Assembly: GCF_019857225.1 (NCBI RefSeq) | Contig: NZ_JAFJSY010000011.1 | Location: 1 to 64,000, forward strand | DNA length: 64,000 nucleotides | Source of the DNA: Streptomyces plumbidurans | Lineage (GTDB): Bacteria; Actinomycetota; Actinomycetes; Streptomycetales; Streptomycetaceae | Direction of reading: 5' to 3' | In this document: positions 50,373 to 58,455 of the stretch, one piece after another | Numbering within the stretch: position 1 is the stretch's first letter | How the letters are laid out: every line of letters begins with the position of its first letter | The notes under the pieces: model-generated | Database searches by the model: none | The model's input: the letters and a program-made list of their open reading frames with translations, nothing else | What the model was told of the DNA's origin: nothing | Made by a program: the position numbers and the translations under genes

Positions 50373-51634
50373 GTGAAGTCCTTTTCTGTCAGGGGCAGTT
50401 GGGCGGCGACCCGGAAGCCGCCGGCCGGCAGCGGGCCCGCGTCGAGGGTGCCGCCGACGAGCCGCACCCGTTCGCGCATGCCGACCAGGCCGTGCCCGGT
50501 GCCGGACGCCTCCAGCGGCGCGGCGGGCGGTTGGGGCGGCGGTTCGTTGACGACGAGGACGGTGAGCCGCTCCCCGCCCCGGTCCTCGTCCCGTTCCCCG
50601 CCCCGGTCCTCGTCGGACCGCGACACCGACAGCGACACGTGCGTCGCGGCTCCCGGTGCGTGCCGCACGACGTTGGCGAGGGCTTCCTGGACGATCCGGT
50701 ACGCGGACAGGCCCACCGCCTCGGGCACCTCGGCCTCGCAGGGGGTGAACTCGACCGGCCCGCCGGTCCTCGACGTCGCCTCCACCAGCTGCCCGATCTG
50801 CGCCAGGCCCGGCTGGGGCACGAGTTCGCCGTGCGCGTCCTCGTTGCGCAGGACGCCGAGGAGGCGCCGCATCTCGCCGAGCGACTCGCGCGCGGTGGCC
50901 GCGATGGTGGTGAACTCCTCGCGTACGTCCTGCGGCAGCCGGTCGAGCCGGTACTCCGCGGTGTCCGCCTGCACGGTGATGACGGACATGTGGTGCGCCA
51001 CCACGTCGTGCAGTTCGCGGGCGATGCGGGCGCGCTCCTCCAGCAGCGTCCGCCGGCCGCGCTCGGCCTCGCTGATCGTCTCCTGCTCGGCCAGCCTGCG
51101 CTGCACCTCGGACCGCTCGCGCAGCGCGCCGGCCAGGAGGAGGGTGGCGCCCCCGAGGATGGTGAGCAGCAGTTCCCTGGCGCCGGAGCCGTGGGGCGCG
51201 AAGAACCCCAGGGTCACGTTCGCGGCCGCCGTGGCGAGCCACACCAGCAGCAGCGTACGGCGCCGTTCGCGCAGGCCGAGGGCCAGGCAGAGGCCGACGT
51301 AGCCGACGATCTCCATGGGCGGGAACGGCCACAGCAGCCGGTCCGGGAAGTCGACGGTGAGCAGGGCGAGCGCCCCGGCCAGGTCGGCGGCGAAGACCAC
51401 GTACCAGGCCTGCAGCGGGCGTACGACGGCGAGCAGCAGTGGAGCGGCCTGCGCGACGGCCAGCGCGCTCGCGACGCCGCCGTTCAGGCCGTAGTCGGCG
51501 GTGAGGACGATGATGGTGGTGGGCAGCAGGGCGACGCACAGTACGAACGCCACGCCCCACGGCAGCAGCCGTACCCACCGGCGTGACGCCCCCGCGAACA
51601 GCGCGCGCGGGCGTCTCTCCTCCACTGAGGTCAT
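50369..51634 (-). CDS. Sensor histidine kinase, HisKA_3 type
   Basis: A 421-residue membrane kinase. Five or six N-terminal helices (about residues 18-165) form a membrane sensor with almost no outer loop, as in LiaS/DesK-type intramembrane-sensing kinases. A short coiled coil (SEVQRRLAEQETISEAERGR) leads to HisKA_3 with the phospho-His in ARIARELHDVVAHHMSVITVQ. The HATPase domain follows, with SAYRIVQEALANVVRHAPGA (N-box) and GHGLVGMRERVRLVGGTL. A 24-bp tandem duplication (50572-50614) inserts eight acidic/basic residues in the HATPase domain. ATG 51634 has only a weak ribosome-binding site. Confidence 0.93.
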   Translation of the reverse strand: MTSVEERRPRALFAGASRRWVRLLPWGVAFVLCVALLPTTIIVLTADYGLNGGVASALAVAQAAPLLLAVVRPLQAWYVVFAADLAGALALLTVDFPDRLLWPFPPMEIVGYVGLCLALGLRERRRTLLLVWLATAAANVTLGFFAPHGSGARELLLTILGGATLLLAGALRERSEVQRRLAEQETISEAERGRRTLLEERARIARELHDVVAHHMSVITVQADTAEYRLDRLPQDVREEFTTIAATARESLGEMRRLLGVLRNEDAHGELVPQPGLAQIGQLVEATSRTGGPVEFTPCEAEVPEAVGLSAYRIVQEALANVVRHAPGAATHVSLSVSRSDEDRGGERDEDRGGERLTVLVVNEPPPQPPAAPLEASGTGHGLVGMRERVRLVGGTLDAGPLPAGGFRVAAQLPLTEKDFT

Positions 51635-51665
51635 GAACACCAAGCGTAGGGAGGCGGCGGGCGGC

Positions 51666-51719
51666 GGGGCGTCACACCGGGGAGCCAACTGGCGGTGATA
51701 CCGGGGTAGGGGGTGGCGG
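51666..51719. promoter_or_regulatory. ~55-bp control box upstream of the two-component operon
   Basis: Partner of the box at 49621-49675. It lies 32-85 bases before the kinase start and just after the tetR stop at 51741. It contains GTGATACCGGGGTAG, with a TACC/GGTA dyad around GG. Autoregulation by the response regulator is the simplest reading. Confidence 0.8.
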
Positions 51720-51740
51720 CACCGGCGCCGCCAGGCGCCT

Positions 51741-52307
51741 TCAGGTGCCGGGGCGCTCGCGGATGCCGTCGAGGAGGAGCGCGACGTATCTGCGCCAGTC
51801 ACCGGTGCCGGTCATGTTCGCCATCGCGCCGCGGGTGATGAGCGTGAAGTCCTGGGCGCAGAAGTCCGCGCGCAGGCGTCCGGCGTCGGCGGCGCGGCGC
51901 ACGACGCGTTCGGTTATCTCCGCGAAGTCCGTCTTCTCGGCGGCGATGTCGCTCCAGCGGGGCTCTTCGGGGCCGAGGAGCGCGAAGCGGAACGCGGCGT
52001 CGGCCTGTGCGGCCTCCAGATAGCCGTGGAGCAGGGTCTCGAACGCCGTCCAGGGGTCCTCGGTCTCGTCGGCGGCGCGGGCGAGCGCGGTCATCGCCTC
52101 GAACCGGCGGCCGATGATCGCCGCGAGCAGCGCCTGCTTGTCGGCGAAGTGCCGGTAGAGGGTGCCGACGCCGAGGCCGGCGCGCTCGGCGATCTCGTCC
52201 ATCTGCACGGCGTCGCCTCGCTGGGCGAACAGTTCGCCGGCGGCGTCGAGGACCAACTCGCGGTTGCGCCGGGCGTCGGCGCGCAGGGGGCGTTCGTGAG
52301 CGCTCAT
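51741..52307 (-). CDS. TetR-family regulator
   Basis: A 188-residue repressor. The DNA-binding domain is residues ~8-58 (LRADARRNRELVLDAAGELFAQRGDAVQMDEIAERAGLGVGTLYRHFADKQALL). The C-terminal domain is of the SbtR-like kind and ends FCAQDFTLITRGAMANMTGTGDWRRYVALLLDGIRE. GTGGAG is just before the ATG. It is divergent from the NmrA-type reductase gene, whose promoter TTGACC/TACATT lies between them, making that gene the likely target. Confidence 0.92.
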   Translation of the reverse strand: MSAHERPLRADARRNRELVLDAAGELFAQRGDAVQMDEIAERAGLGVGTLYRHFADKQALLAAIIGRRFEAMTALARAADETEDPWTAFETLLHGYLEAAQADAAFRFALLGPEEPRWSDIAAEKTDFAEITERVVRRAADAGRLRADFCAQDFTLITRGAMANMTGTGDWRRYVALLLDGIRERPGT

Positions 52308-52323
52308 GGTCGCTCCACTTTAG

Positions 52324-52353
52324 TTGACCGCCGTGTGGCGGCCGCCTTACATT
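52324..52353 (+). promoter_or_regulatory. Promoter of the NmrA-type reductase gene
   Basis: -35 TTGACC (52324-52329), an 18-base spacer, and -10 TACATT (52348-52353). This is a good vegetative-sigma match, unusually clear for Streptomyces. The tetR start codon lies 17 bases to the left. Confidence 0.75.
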
Positions 52354-52368
52354 AGGAACCGGAGTTCA

Positions 52369-52400
52369 GGTTCATCTTATGGTTCGGGTTCACCTTATGG
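52369..52400 (+). repeat. Two 18-bp-period direct repeats in the reductase leader
   Basis: GGTTCATCTTATGG (52369-52382) and GGTTCACCTTATGG (52387-52400) differ at one base and are spaced by 18 bp. They sit downstream of the promoter and just before the GGAGG ribosome-binding site. They are a candidate site for a regulator or a translational element. Confidence 0.75.
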
Positions 52401-52408
52401 AGGCCGCA

Positions 52409-53314
52409 ATGATCGTCGTCACGACACCGACAGGGCAGATCGGGAGTCGGCTGGTCCGCCGGCTGCTCGACGGGGGCGAGGAAGTCCGGGTGATCGTCCG
52501 GGACGCCTCGCGGCTGGACGACCGGGTCCGTGAGCAGGTCGAGGTCGTCAGCGGGACCCACGACGATCCGGCCGTGCTGGACAAGGCCCTCCCCGGCGCC
52601 GACGCCCTGTTCTGGCTGGTCCCGCCGAACCCCCGGGCGCCGAGCGCCGAGGCCCACTACGTCCACTTCGCCCGCGAGGCCGCCGCCGCCGTCGCCCGGC
52701 ACGGGGTCGGTCATGTCGTCGGGGTGTCCAGCGCCGGGCACGGCTGGCCGACCCCGGCCGGCGTCCTGTCGGCGGCCTTCGCGATGGACGCCGAACTCGC
52801 CACGTCCGGTGCGGCGTACCGGGCGCTGTCCATGCCCTTCTACATGGAGAACGTCCTGCGCCAACTCGACGCCGTACAGGGCCAGAACGCCTTCTACCTG
52901 ACCTGCGCGGGCGACCAGCCGCTCGCGACGATCGCGACCCGGGACATAGCCGCCGTCGCCGCCGGCCTGCTCACCGACCTGTCCTGGACCGGGCAGGAGA
53001 ACCTTCCCGTGTTCGGCCCCGACCGGCTGACCCCGGACGGGATGGCCGAGGTGATGAGCCAGGAACTCGGGCATCCGGTCGCCTACCGCCGTATGGCCCT
53101 CGACGACTACGCGTCGCTGCTGCGCTCCCAAGGAGCCGCCGAACAGGCGGTCAAGGACGTGACCGACGCGTTCGCCGCGCAGGACCACGGCATCTACGAC
53201 GCGGACTGGGCGAGCGCCGAACCGACGGCGACGGACTTCCGCATCTGGTGCAGGGAGGTGCTCAAGCCCGCCGCGGACGCACATACGGCCGCGGCAGCTC
53301 GAACCGCATCGTGA
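52409..53314 (+). CDS. NmrA-like NAD(P)H-binding reductase
   Basis: A 301-residue atypical short-chain dehydrogenase (NmrA / QOR2 type). The Rossmann motif is VTTPTGQIGSRLVRRLL, followed by VRVIVRDASRL, DALFWLVPPNP, VVGVSSAGHG and YRALSMPFYMENVL. The C-terminal half has the substrate domain with GQENLPVFGPDRLTPDGMAEVMSQELGHPVAY. Such proteins bind NADP and may reduce quinones or sense redox state. ATG 52409 was chosen because GGAGG stands five bases before it. It is divergent from tetR and probably repressed by it. Confidence 0.9.
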   Translation: MIVVTTPTGQIGSRLVRRLLDGGEEVRVIVRDASRLDDRVREQVEVVSGTHDDPAVLDKALPGADALFWLVPPNPRAPSAEAHYVHFAREAAAAVARHGVGHVVGVSSAGHGWPTPAGVLSAAFAMDAELATSGAAYRALSMPFYMENVLRQLDAVQGQNAFYLTCAGDQPLATIATRDIAAVAAGLLTDLSWTGQENLPVFGPDRLTPDGMAEVMSQELGHPVAYRRMALDDYASLLRSQGAAEQAVKDVTDAFAAQDHGIYDADWASAEPTATDFRIWCREVLKPAADAHTAAAARTAS

Positions 53315-53377
53315 ACGGAGCACGCTGCAGGCGCCGTTGATCGTCGCCCTCTCGCGCTCGGGCGCGACTCGAAGGAC

Positions 53378-53395
53378 ACTCGTAGCCGTACGAGT
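53378..53395. promoter_or_regulatory. 18-bp palindrome upstream of the STAND NTPase gene
   Basis: ACTCGTA (53378-53384), GCCG, TACGAGT (53389-53395): perfect 7-bp arms, ending 22 bases before the start codon. It may be an operator or a leader hairpin. Confidence 0.55.
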
Positions 53396-53417
53396 TGCCG
53401 CCGGAGGGGGACGTGAC

Positions 53418-56400
53418 ATGCGGGACAGCCATCGGGCGGACGCCGAACGGCTGTTGGCACGGGCCGTGGAGGAAGAGGTACGCCGCTCCGGCGGACGCAC
53501 CGACGGGACGGTGCTGCTGTCCCGCTCGCGCGGCGCGCTGGACGCGATGGCGCAGACGGCCGCCGAGGAGTACGAGGCCTACACCCAGGCCCTCGACGAG
53601 GCGGAGGCCGGCCGGCTCACCTTCGCCCAGCGGTATGCGAAGGAGGGCTCCGGAACTCCCCTGCTGGTGGCAGCCGTTGCCGCGGTCACGGCCGCGGTGG
53701 CCGACCTGGCGCTGGGCACCGACTCGGGCACGGCACTGGGCGCGGGCGTGACGGTGGGCGTCGTGGGCGCGGCGGCGACCGTGGTCAAGGTGGCCGGCTC
53801 GCACGTGCCCGCTGCGCACCACCGGGCGGGCGCCGCGAGCCAGCCGGGCGGCCCGGAACAGCTGCGGCTGCAGTGGCTGACAGCCCTGGAGGTGCGTGGC
53901 ATCCGCCCCTTCCTCGACCAGCAGCGGGTGCTCGCCGCATCCACCGGCCCGAAGAAGACGGGACCGCAGCTGCGCGGCACGGACAAGAGCGCGGCGGCCC
54001 GCGGGCGCAACGTACTGGCCCAGTCGTTCGGCCAACTCCCCGAACCGGCAAGCGTGTTCGCCGGGCGGCGGCAGGAGATGGCGCGGATCAGACAGTGGGT
54101 GCAGGCGGCCCGCGCGAGCACGGAGACCCGCCCGACGGTCGTCGTCCTGCACGGGCCGCCCGGCAGCGGGCGCTCGACCCTGGCCATGCGCGCCACCCAC
54201 GAGCTGAAGGACTACTTCCGCGGCGCCTGCGTCGTGGACCTGCGCGGCGGCAGCCCGGAGGAGCCGCCGCTGTCCACCCGCGACGCCCTGCTGCATCTGC
54301 TCAACCGGCTCGGCGCGCCCCGCGAGCAGTTGCTGTTCCGTGAGCGCTCCTCCCCCGACCAGCAGGTCAAACGGCTGGGCGAGCTGTACCACCAGCATCT
54401 GACGGGCCTTCCGGTGACGGTCGTCCTGGACGACGCCTCGGACCCCGAACAGATCCGTACGCTCGTGCCCGAGCGCTCCGACAGTCTCGTCCTGGTCACC
54501 GCCCGCGAGCCCCTCCCGCTGCCCGCCGACCTCCAGGCCCACGTCCACGAACTGCCGGTCGGGCCACTGGACTCGGCGGGCGCGGAGGAGCTGCTGGGTG
54601 CGGCGGCCGAGGACAGCTCCGGACCCTACGACGCCGAATCGGCCGACCGGGTACGGGAGTTGTGCGGCGGGCTGCCGCTCGCGCTGAGCATTGCCGGCTC
54701 GTCCCTGGGCCCGCGCTCGCCGCGTCAACTGGCCACGGATCTCGGGGCGTACGGCCCCGTGGAGCCGATCGAGCGCGTGCTGTGGCTGCGCTACACCGAC
54801 CAGTCGGAGACCGCGCGGCGGCTGCTGCGCCGGCTGGCGCTCGCGGGCCGCGCCTCCCTCGGCGCCGCCGCGGCGGCCGCACTGCTGGCGACGGACGAGG
54901 CGGAGGCCACCCGGCACCTGGACGCCCTCTCCCGCGCGGGTCTGATCGACCACGTACGGGGCAGCCGCTACCGCCTGCACGACCTGGTGCGCGCCTTCGC
55001 CCAGGCCCGCCTCCTCGACGAGGAGGAACCGGCCGAGCGCTCGGCGGCACAGGAGCGGCTGATCGTGAACTACGCCGACCTGGCCGACTCGGTGCTGCGC
55101 CTGGTCGACGGCAACATGTCCACCCGCTCGGACCGCTTCAGCCCGCACGGCTTCACCTCCCTGGACGAGGCGCTGCGCTGGCTGGACGACGAGTCGAGCT
55201 TCATCACCTCGACGCTGCGCCAGGCGGAGGGCGTCAACCAGGCGGCCGTGCTGAATCTGCTGGGCGCGCTGTGCGACTACTGCCTGCTGCGTGGCGACCT
55301 GTACCGCCTGGGCGAGATCAGCGAACTGGCCCAGGCCGTCGACCAGGGCCTGCTGGTCCGCTCGGTGCAGTGGCGCACCGGCATCGCGGCCCGGCAGCTC
55401 GGCGAGCTGGACAAGGCCCGTACGACACTGGCCTCGGTGGTCGACCTGTACATGGACGCCCACCACGACGCCGGTGCCGCCCGCGCCCTGTGCTCCCTCG
55501 GCATCACCCTGCACCATCAGGGCAACCTCACCGAGGCGGCGAGCAAGCTGCGGGAGGCGCTGGACCTGCAGGCGGCCCCGGAGCTTGCGACGGACCGCGC
55601 CTGGACCATGCACGCCCTGGCCGCGGTCGAACGGGACCGCGGTCATGTCCCGGAGGCGCTGCATCTGCTCGCCGAGTCGCTGGTGCTGCATCGCGAGGGC
55701 GAGTCCGTGCACGGCGAGGCCTGGGCGCACTTCCAGCTCGGCCAGCTGGCGCTGCGGATGGGCGACGTGCCGCGCGCGGAGGCGGAGCTCGGTGCGGCCC
55801 TCGACCGCTACGGCCGCACCCGGGACGCCCGCGGCGAGGCCTGGGCCCTGACCCAGCTGGCCCGCGCCCGGCTCGTGGCCGGCGACGCCGCGCAGGCGGT
55901 CGACGGGCTGCGCCGGGCGGCGTCCAGACACCGCGACAACGAGGACGCGCGCGGCGAGGCGTGGACCGGCTACTACCTGGGGCAGGCCCTGGAGGAGACG
56001 GGCGACCTCGACCAGGCGGTCCGCGAGCTGGAGCGCTCGCGCACGATGTTCTCCCGGATGCGCGACGTCTACGGCCTGGCCTGCGCCCGCCATCACTCGG
56101 CCCGGGTCACCCGCGACCAGCGCGCGGCTCAGACGGGCTCGCTGAGGAACTCCGGCTTCGCCCGTCAGCTGCTGGTCGACGCGCGGGCCGACTTCCAGCG
56201 CATCGGTGTGGCCCACGGCGAGGCCTGGACGTGTCTGGAGCTGGCGGTGGTGGACGCGGGCAACGCCCGCACCCAGCAGGGGCTGGCGCTGTGCGACGAG
56301 GCGGTGGGCCTGTTCACCTCGTACGGTGACCGGCGCGGCGAGGACTGGGCCCGCTTCCTGCGCTGCACGCTGCTGCCGTACGCGGCTCCCGGCGGCGTGG

Positions 56401-56618
56401 AGATCGGCACGGCAGTCGCCCAGGAGGAGCTGAGCCAGCTCTCCCGTAGCGCGCACGCCCTGCGGGACGAGAAGCTCGACGACTTCGTGGAGGCCTACCA
56501 GCTGCTGTTGGAACGCGGGGTGAACCTGGACGACGGCTGGCAGGGCTGGCGCCTCGGCATGGTGCCGAGCCGCCATGCGCGCGAGGTGATGGGGGTGGCG
56601 GTACCGGCCGGTCACTGA
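53418..56618 (+). CDS. Membrane-anchored STAND NTPase with C-terminal TPR repeats
   Basis: A 1066-residue signal-transduction ATPase. Residues ~1-75 are helical and charged. Two hydrophobic helices follow at about 80-125 (LLVAAVAAVTAAVADLAL, GAGVTVGVVGAAATVVKVAG). The NB-ARC-type NTPase starts near 215 (SVFAGRRQEMARI) with Walker A HGPPGSGRSTLAM, Walker B VTVVLDDASD, VLVTAREP and GLPLALSIAGS, then a winged-helix part (YRLHDLVRAFAQARL). From about 600 to 1000 are TPR-like repeats. The signature GEAW recurs at residues 766, 806, 846 and 934, three of them exactly 40 apart. GGAGGGGG precedes ATG 53418. It stands alone beside the mca block. Role unknown; see findings. Confidence 0.9.
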   Translation: MRDSHRADAERLLARAVEEEVRRSGGRTDGTVLLSRSRGALDAMAQTAAEEYEAYTQALDEAEAGRLTFAQRYAKEGSGTPLLVAAVAAVTAAVADLALGTDSGTALGAGVTVGVVGAAATVVKVAGSHVPAAHHRAGAASQPGGPEQLRLQWLTALEVRGIRPFLDQQRVLAASTGPKKTGPQLRGTDKSAAARGRNVLAQSFGQLPEPASVFAGRRQEMARIRQWVQAARASTETRPTVVVLHGPPGSGRSTLAMRATHELKDYFRGACVVDLRGGSPEEPPLSTRDALLHLLNRLGAPREQLLFRERSSPDQQVKRLGELYHQHLTGLPVTVVLDDASDPEQIRTLVPERSDSLVLVTAREPLPLPADLQAHVHELPVGPLDSAGAEELLGAAAEDSSGPYDAESADRVRELCGGLPLALSIAGSSLGPRSPRQLATDLGAYGPVEPIERVLWLRYTDQSETARRLLRRLALAGRASLGAAAAAALLATDEAEATRHLDALSRAGLIDHVRGSRYRLHDLVRAFAQARLLDEEEPAERSAAQERLIVNYADLADSVLRLVDGNMSTRSDRFSPHGFTSLDEALRWLDDESSFITSTLRQAEGVNQAAVLNLLGALCDYCLLRGDLYRLGEISELAQAVDQGLLVRSVQWRTGIAARQLGELDKARTTLASVVDLYMDAHHDAGAARALCSLGITLHHQGNLTEAASKLREALDLQAAPELATDRAWTMHALAAVERDRGHVPEALHLLAESLVLHREGESVHGEAWAHFQLGQLALRMGDVPRAEAELGAALDRYGRTRDARGEAWALTQLARARLVAGDAAQAVDGLRRAASRHRDNEDARGEAWTGYYLGQALEETGDLDQAVRELERSRTMFSRMRDVYGLACARHHSARVTRDQRAAQTGSLRNSGFARQLLVDARADFQRIGVAHGEAWTCLELAVVDAGNARTQQGLALCDEAVGLFTSYGDRRGEDWARFLRCTLLPYAAPGGVEIGTAVAQEELSQLSRSAHALRDEKLDDFVEAYQLLLERGVNLDDGWQGWRLGMVPSRHAREVMGVAVPAGH

Positions 56619-56646
56619 CCGGCGGCCACCCCCGTGCCTGCGGCCG

Positions 56647-56883
56647 TCAGCCCTGGCCGGTCCCGGAGTCGGCGGAACTCTTCGCCGAGGCGGCGTCCTG
56701 CTCGGGCGCCTCCTTGAACTTGACCTTGCCCATGTGCCGGTTCATGGACTTCATCAGTGCCCACACCGCCAGGGCCATCGCCGCGAAGACGATGAAGCCG
56801 AGGACGCCGGGGGTGACCTTGTTCTCGTCCACCTCCGCGAGGGGGACGAGGTGCGTCATTGCCAGGCTCACGCTTGCACTCAT
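56647..56883 (-). CDS. Small single-pass membrane protein downstream of mca
   Basis: A 78-residue protein. After ~20 outer or loop residues (MSASVSLAMTHLVPLAEVDENKVTP) comes one helix (GVLGFIVFAAMALAVWALM) and a cytoplasmic Lys-rich part (KSMNRHMGKVKFKEAPEQD) ending in a Ser/Ala/Gly tail. The ATG at 56883 lies one base beyond the mca stop codon, so it is translationally coupled to mca. An alternative start at 56892 would overlap mca. The pairing is common in Streptomyces; its role with the amidase is not known. Confidence 0.8.
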   Translation of the reverse strand: MSASVSLAMTHLVPLAEVDENKVTPGVLGFIVFAAMALAVWALMKSMNRHMGKVKFKEAPEQDAASAKSSADSGTGQG

Positions 56884-56884
56884 G

Positions 56885-57766
56885 TCAGGCATTGTCGCGG
56901 ATGCCCGCGAAGAGGTCGTCCTCGGGTAGGGAGGTGTCCACGAGCGACTTCGCCAGCTCGTACTCCTCCGTCGGCCAGACCTCCTTCTGGATCTCCATCG
57001 GCACCCTGAACCAGCCGCCGTCGGGGTCGATCTGCGTGGCGTGCGCGATCAGCGCCTTGTCGCGGATCTCGAAGAACTCGGCGCACGGAATGTGCGTGGT
57101 CAGCGTGCGCTCGACCCGCTCCGACTCGCTCCAGCGCTTGAGCCAGTCCTCGTACGGCGACTCCAGGCCCCGGTCGAGCAGCGCGTGGTGCAGCGCCTCG
57201 GTGCGCTGCCGGTTGAAGCCCTGGTTGTAGTAGAGCTTCTGCGGCTGGTAGGCGGGGCCGAACTCGGCCTCCGGGTACTTCTCGGCGTCCGCCGCGCCCT
57301 CGAAGGCCACCATCGAGATCTTGTGGGTCATGATGTGGTCGGGGTGCGGGTAACCGCCATTCTCGTCGTAGGTGGTGATCACCTGGGGACGGAACGTGCG
57401 GATCTGCTTCACCAGCTCGCCGGCCGCCTTGTCGACGTCCTCCAGCGCGAAGCAGCCCCCGGGCAGCGGGGGCAGCGGGTCGCCCTCGGGGAGCCCCGAG
57501 TCGACGAAGCCGAGCCACTCCTGCCTGACCCCGAGGATCTCGCGGGCCTCGTCCATCTCCTTCTTGCGTACCTCGTGGATGTGCTCCTCGATGTACTTGT
57601 CGCCCTGCAGCTTCGGATTGAGGATGGAACCGCGCTCCCCGCCTGTGCAGGTCACGACCAGCACGTCCACCCCCTCGGACACGTACTTCGCCATGGTGGC
57701 CGCGCCCTTGCTCGACTCGTCGTCGGGGTGGGCGTGGACGGCCATCAGTCGCAGCTGGTCAGTCAA
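56885..57766 (-). CDS. mca: Mycothiol S-conjugate amidase Mca
   Basis: A 293-residue zinc amidase that cleaves mycothiol S-conjugates to a mercapturic acid and GlcN-Ins, the detoxification step of mycothiol metabolism. The LmbE-fold zinc site is AVHAHPDDE (His13, Asp16 region) plus the downstream HPDH in GGYPHPDHIMTH. Also seen are CTGGERG, the catalytic-type Asp15/Asp16 motif and ENGGYPHPDH. The start appears to be TTG (57764-57766), preceded by GAGGATTGAG; no ATG or GTG gives a better product. The length is normal for Mca and not for the deacetylase MshB alone. Confidence 0.95.
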   Translation of the reverse strand: MTDQLRLMAVHAHPDDESSKGAATMAKYVSEGVDVLVVTCTGGERGSILNPKLQGDKYIEEHIHEVRKKEMDEAREILGVRQEWLGFVDSGLPEGDPLPPLPGGCFALEDVDKAAGELVKQIRTFRPQVITTYDENGGYPHPDHIMTHKISMVAFEGAADAEKYPEAEFGPAYQPQKLYYNQGFNRQRTEALHHALLDRGLESPYEDWLKRWSESERVERTLTTHIPCAEFFEIRDKALIAHATQIDPDGGWFRVPMEIQKEVWPTEEYELAKSLVDTSLPEDDLFAGIRDNA

Positions 57767-57821
57767 GACTCAATCCTCGTAAGTCGGCGCCCCGGTGTCT
57801 TCGGGGGCGATCGGCGGCTTC

Positions 57822-57827
57822 TATAGT
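57822..57827 (+). promoter_or_regulatory. -10 element of the DUF4307 gene
   Basis: TATAGT, 52 bases upstream of the ATG. No clear -35 is seen at 16-18 bases. Confidence 0.4.
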
Positions 57828-57879
57828 GACCGAACCGGGGGGCGAAAAATTCCGGGACCCGGTTTCCGAGGGGACGATC

Positions 57880-58278
57880 ATGAGCACGGCGAGCACACAG
57901 GTGCCCGAGGGTCGCTACGGCCGCTCGCCGGACGAGCGTGCCGACCACAAGCTGAAAATCGCCGGCGCCGTCCTCGCGGCGCTGCTGCTCGCCCTGGTCG
58001 GCTACTTCGCCTACCACTACATCGGCCAGAACAAGATCAGCGCCGAAGTGATCACGTTCGACACTCGGCAGAACTCGGTGCAGGTGCATCTGGAGGTCCA
58101 CAAGGACGCCGACGCCACCGGCTACTGCACTCTGCGCTCCCAGTCGAAGGACGGCGCCGAGGTGGGCCGGGCCGACTTCCACTTCGACACGCATGCCACC
58201 CGCATCGACAAGGTCGTCACGCTCCGTACGACGTCCAAGGGCACCACGGCGGAGCTGCTCGGCTGCCACGCCGACTGA
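57880..58278 (+). CDS. DUF4307 membrane protein
   Basis: A 132-residue single-pass membrane protein. A short hydrophilic N-terminus (MSTASTQVPEGRYGRSPDERADHKLK) precedes one helix (IAGAVLAALLLALVGYFAYHYIG). An outer beta-rich domain of ~80 residues has two Cys (ATGYCTLRSQ and ELLGCHAD at the very end), likely a disulfide. DUF4307 is actinobacterial and is usually found next to mca. It is divergent from mca, with a shared ~110-bp promoter region. GAGGGG precedes ATG 57880; an upstream GTG at 57826 is less likely. Confidence 0.88.
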   Translation: MSTASTQVPEGRYGRSPDERADHKLKIAGAVLAALLLALVGYFAYHYIGQNKISAEVITFDTRQNSVQVHLEVHKDADATGYCTLRSQSKDGAEVGRADFHFDTHATRIDKVVTLRTTSKGTTAELLGCHAD

Positions 58279-58381
58279 CACCCGCCGCCCCGGTCGCAAT
58301 ACATCGGGCCTGACCTGCGGTGATGTAATTCTGATGGCTTATGTCCTCCCCCTTCAGCCGCACAATTGTTAGGCTCGTGGT

Positions 58382-58420
58382 TTCGCCCATCCGTGAAGGA
58401 ACATCCTTCTGGGTAGGGCG
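58382..58420 (+). promoter_or_regulatory. greA leader stem-loop
   Basis: GAAGGA-ACA-TCCTTC (58395-58409) is a perfect 6-bp hairpin, flanked by CGCCC (left) and GGGCG (right) that can extend the stem. A TAGGCT -10 candidate at 58371-58376 would place this in the greA 5' leader, about 40 bases before the GTG. Confidence 0.5.
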
Positions 58421-58455
58421 ATGCTTTGTATTCCCAGTACCTACGAGGAGCACCT

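Noticed and set aside
53262..56615. Open frame of over 1100 codons on the minus strand opposite the STAND gene
   Set aside because: Long antisense frames arise from high GC at codon position 3. It has no domain, no ribosome-binding site, and the plus-strand gene has clear motifs.
53418..56618. Calling the STAND protein an antiviral Avs-type effector
   Set aside because: No nuclease, protease or other effector domain is visible at the N-terminus, and the locus is a conserved housekeeping neighbourhood rather than a defence island.
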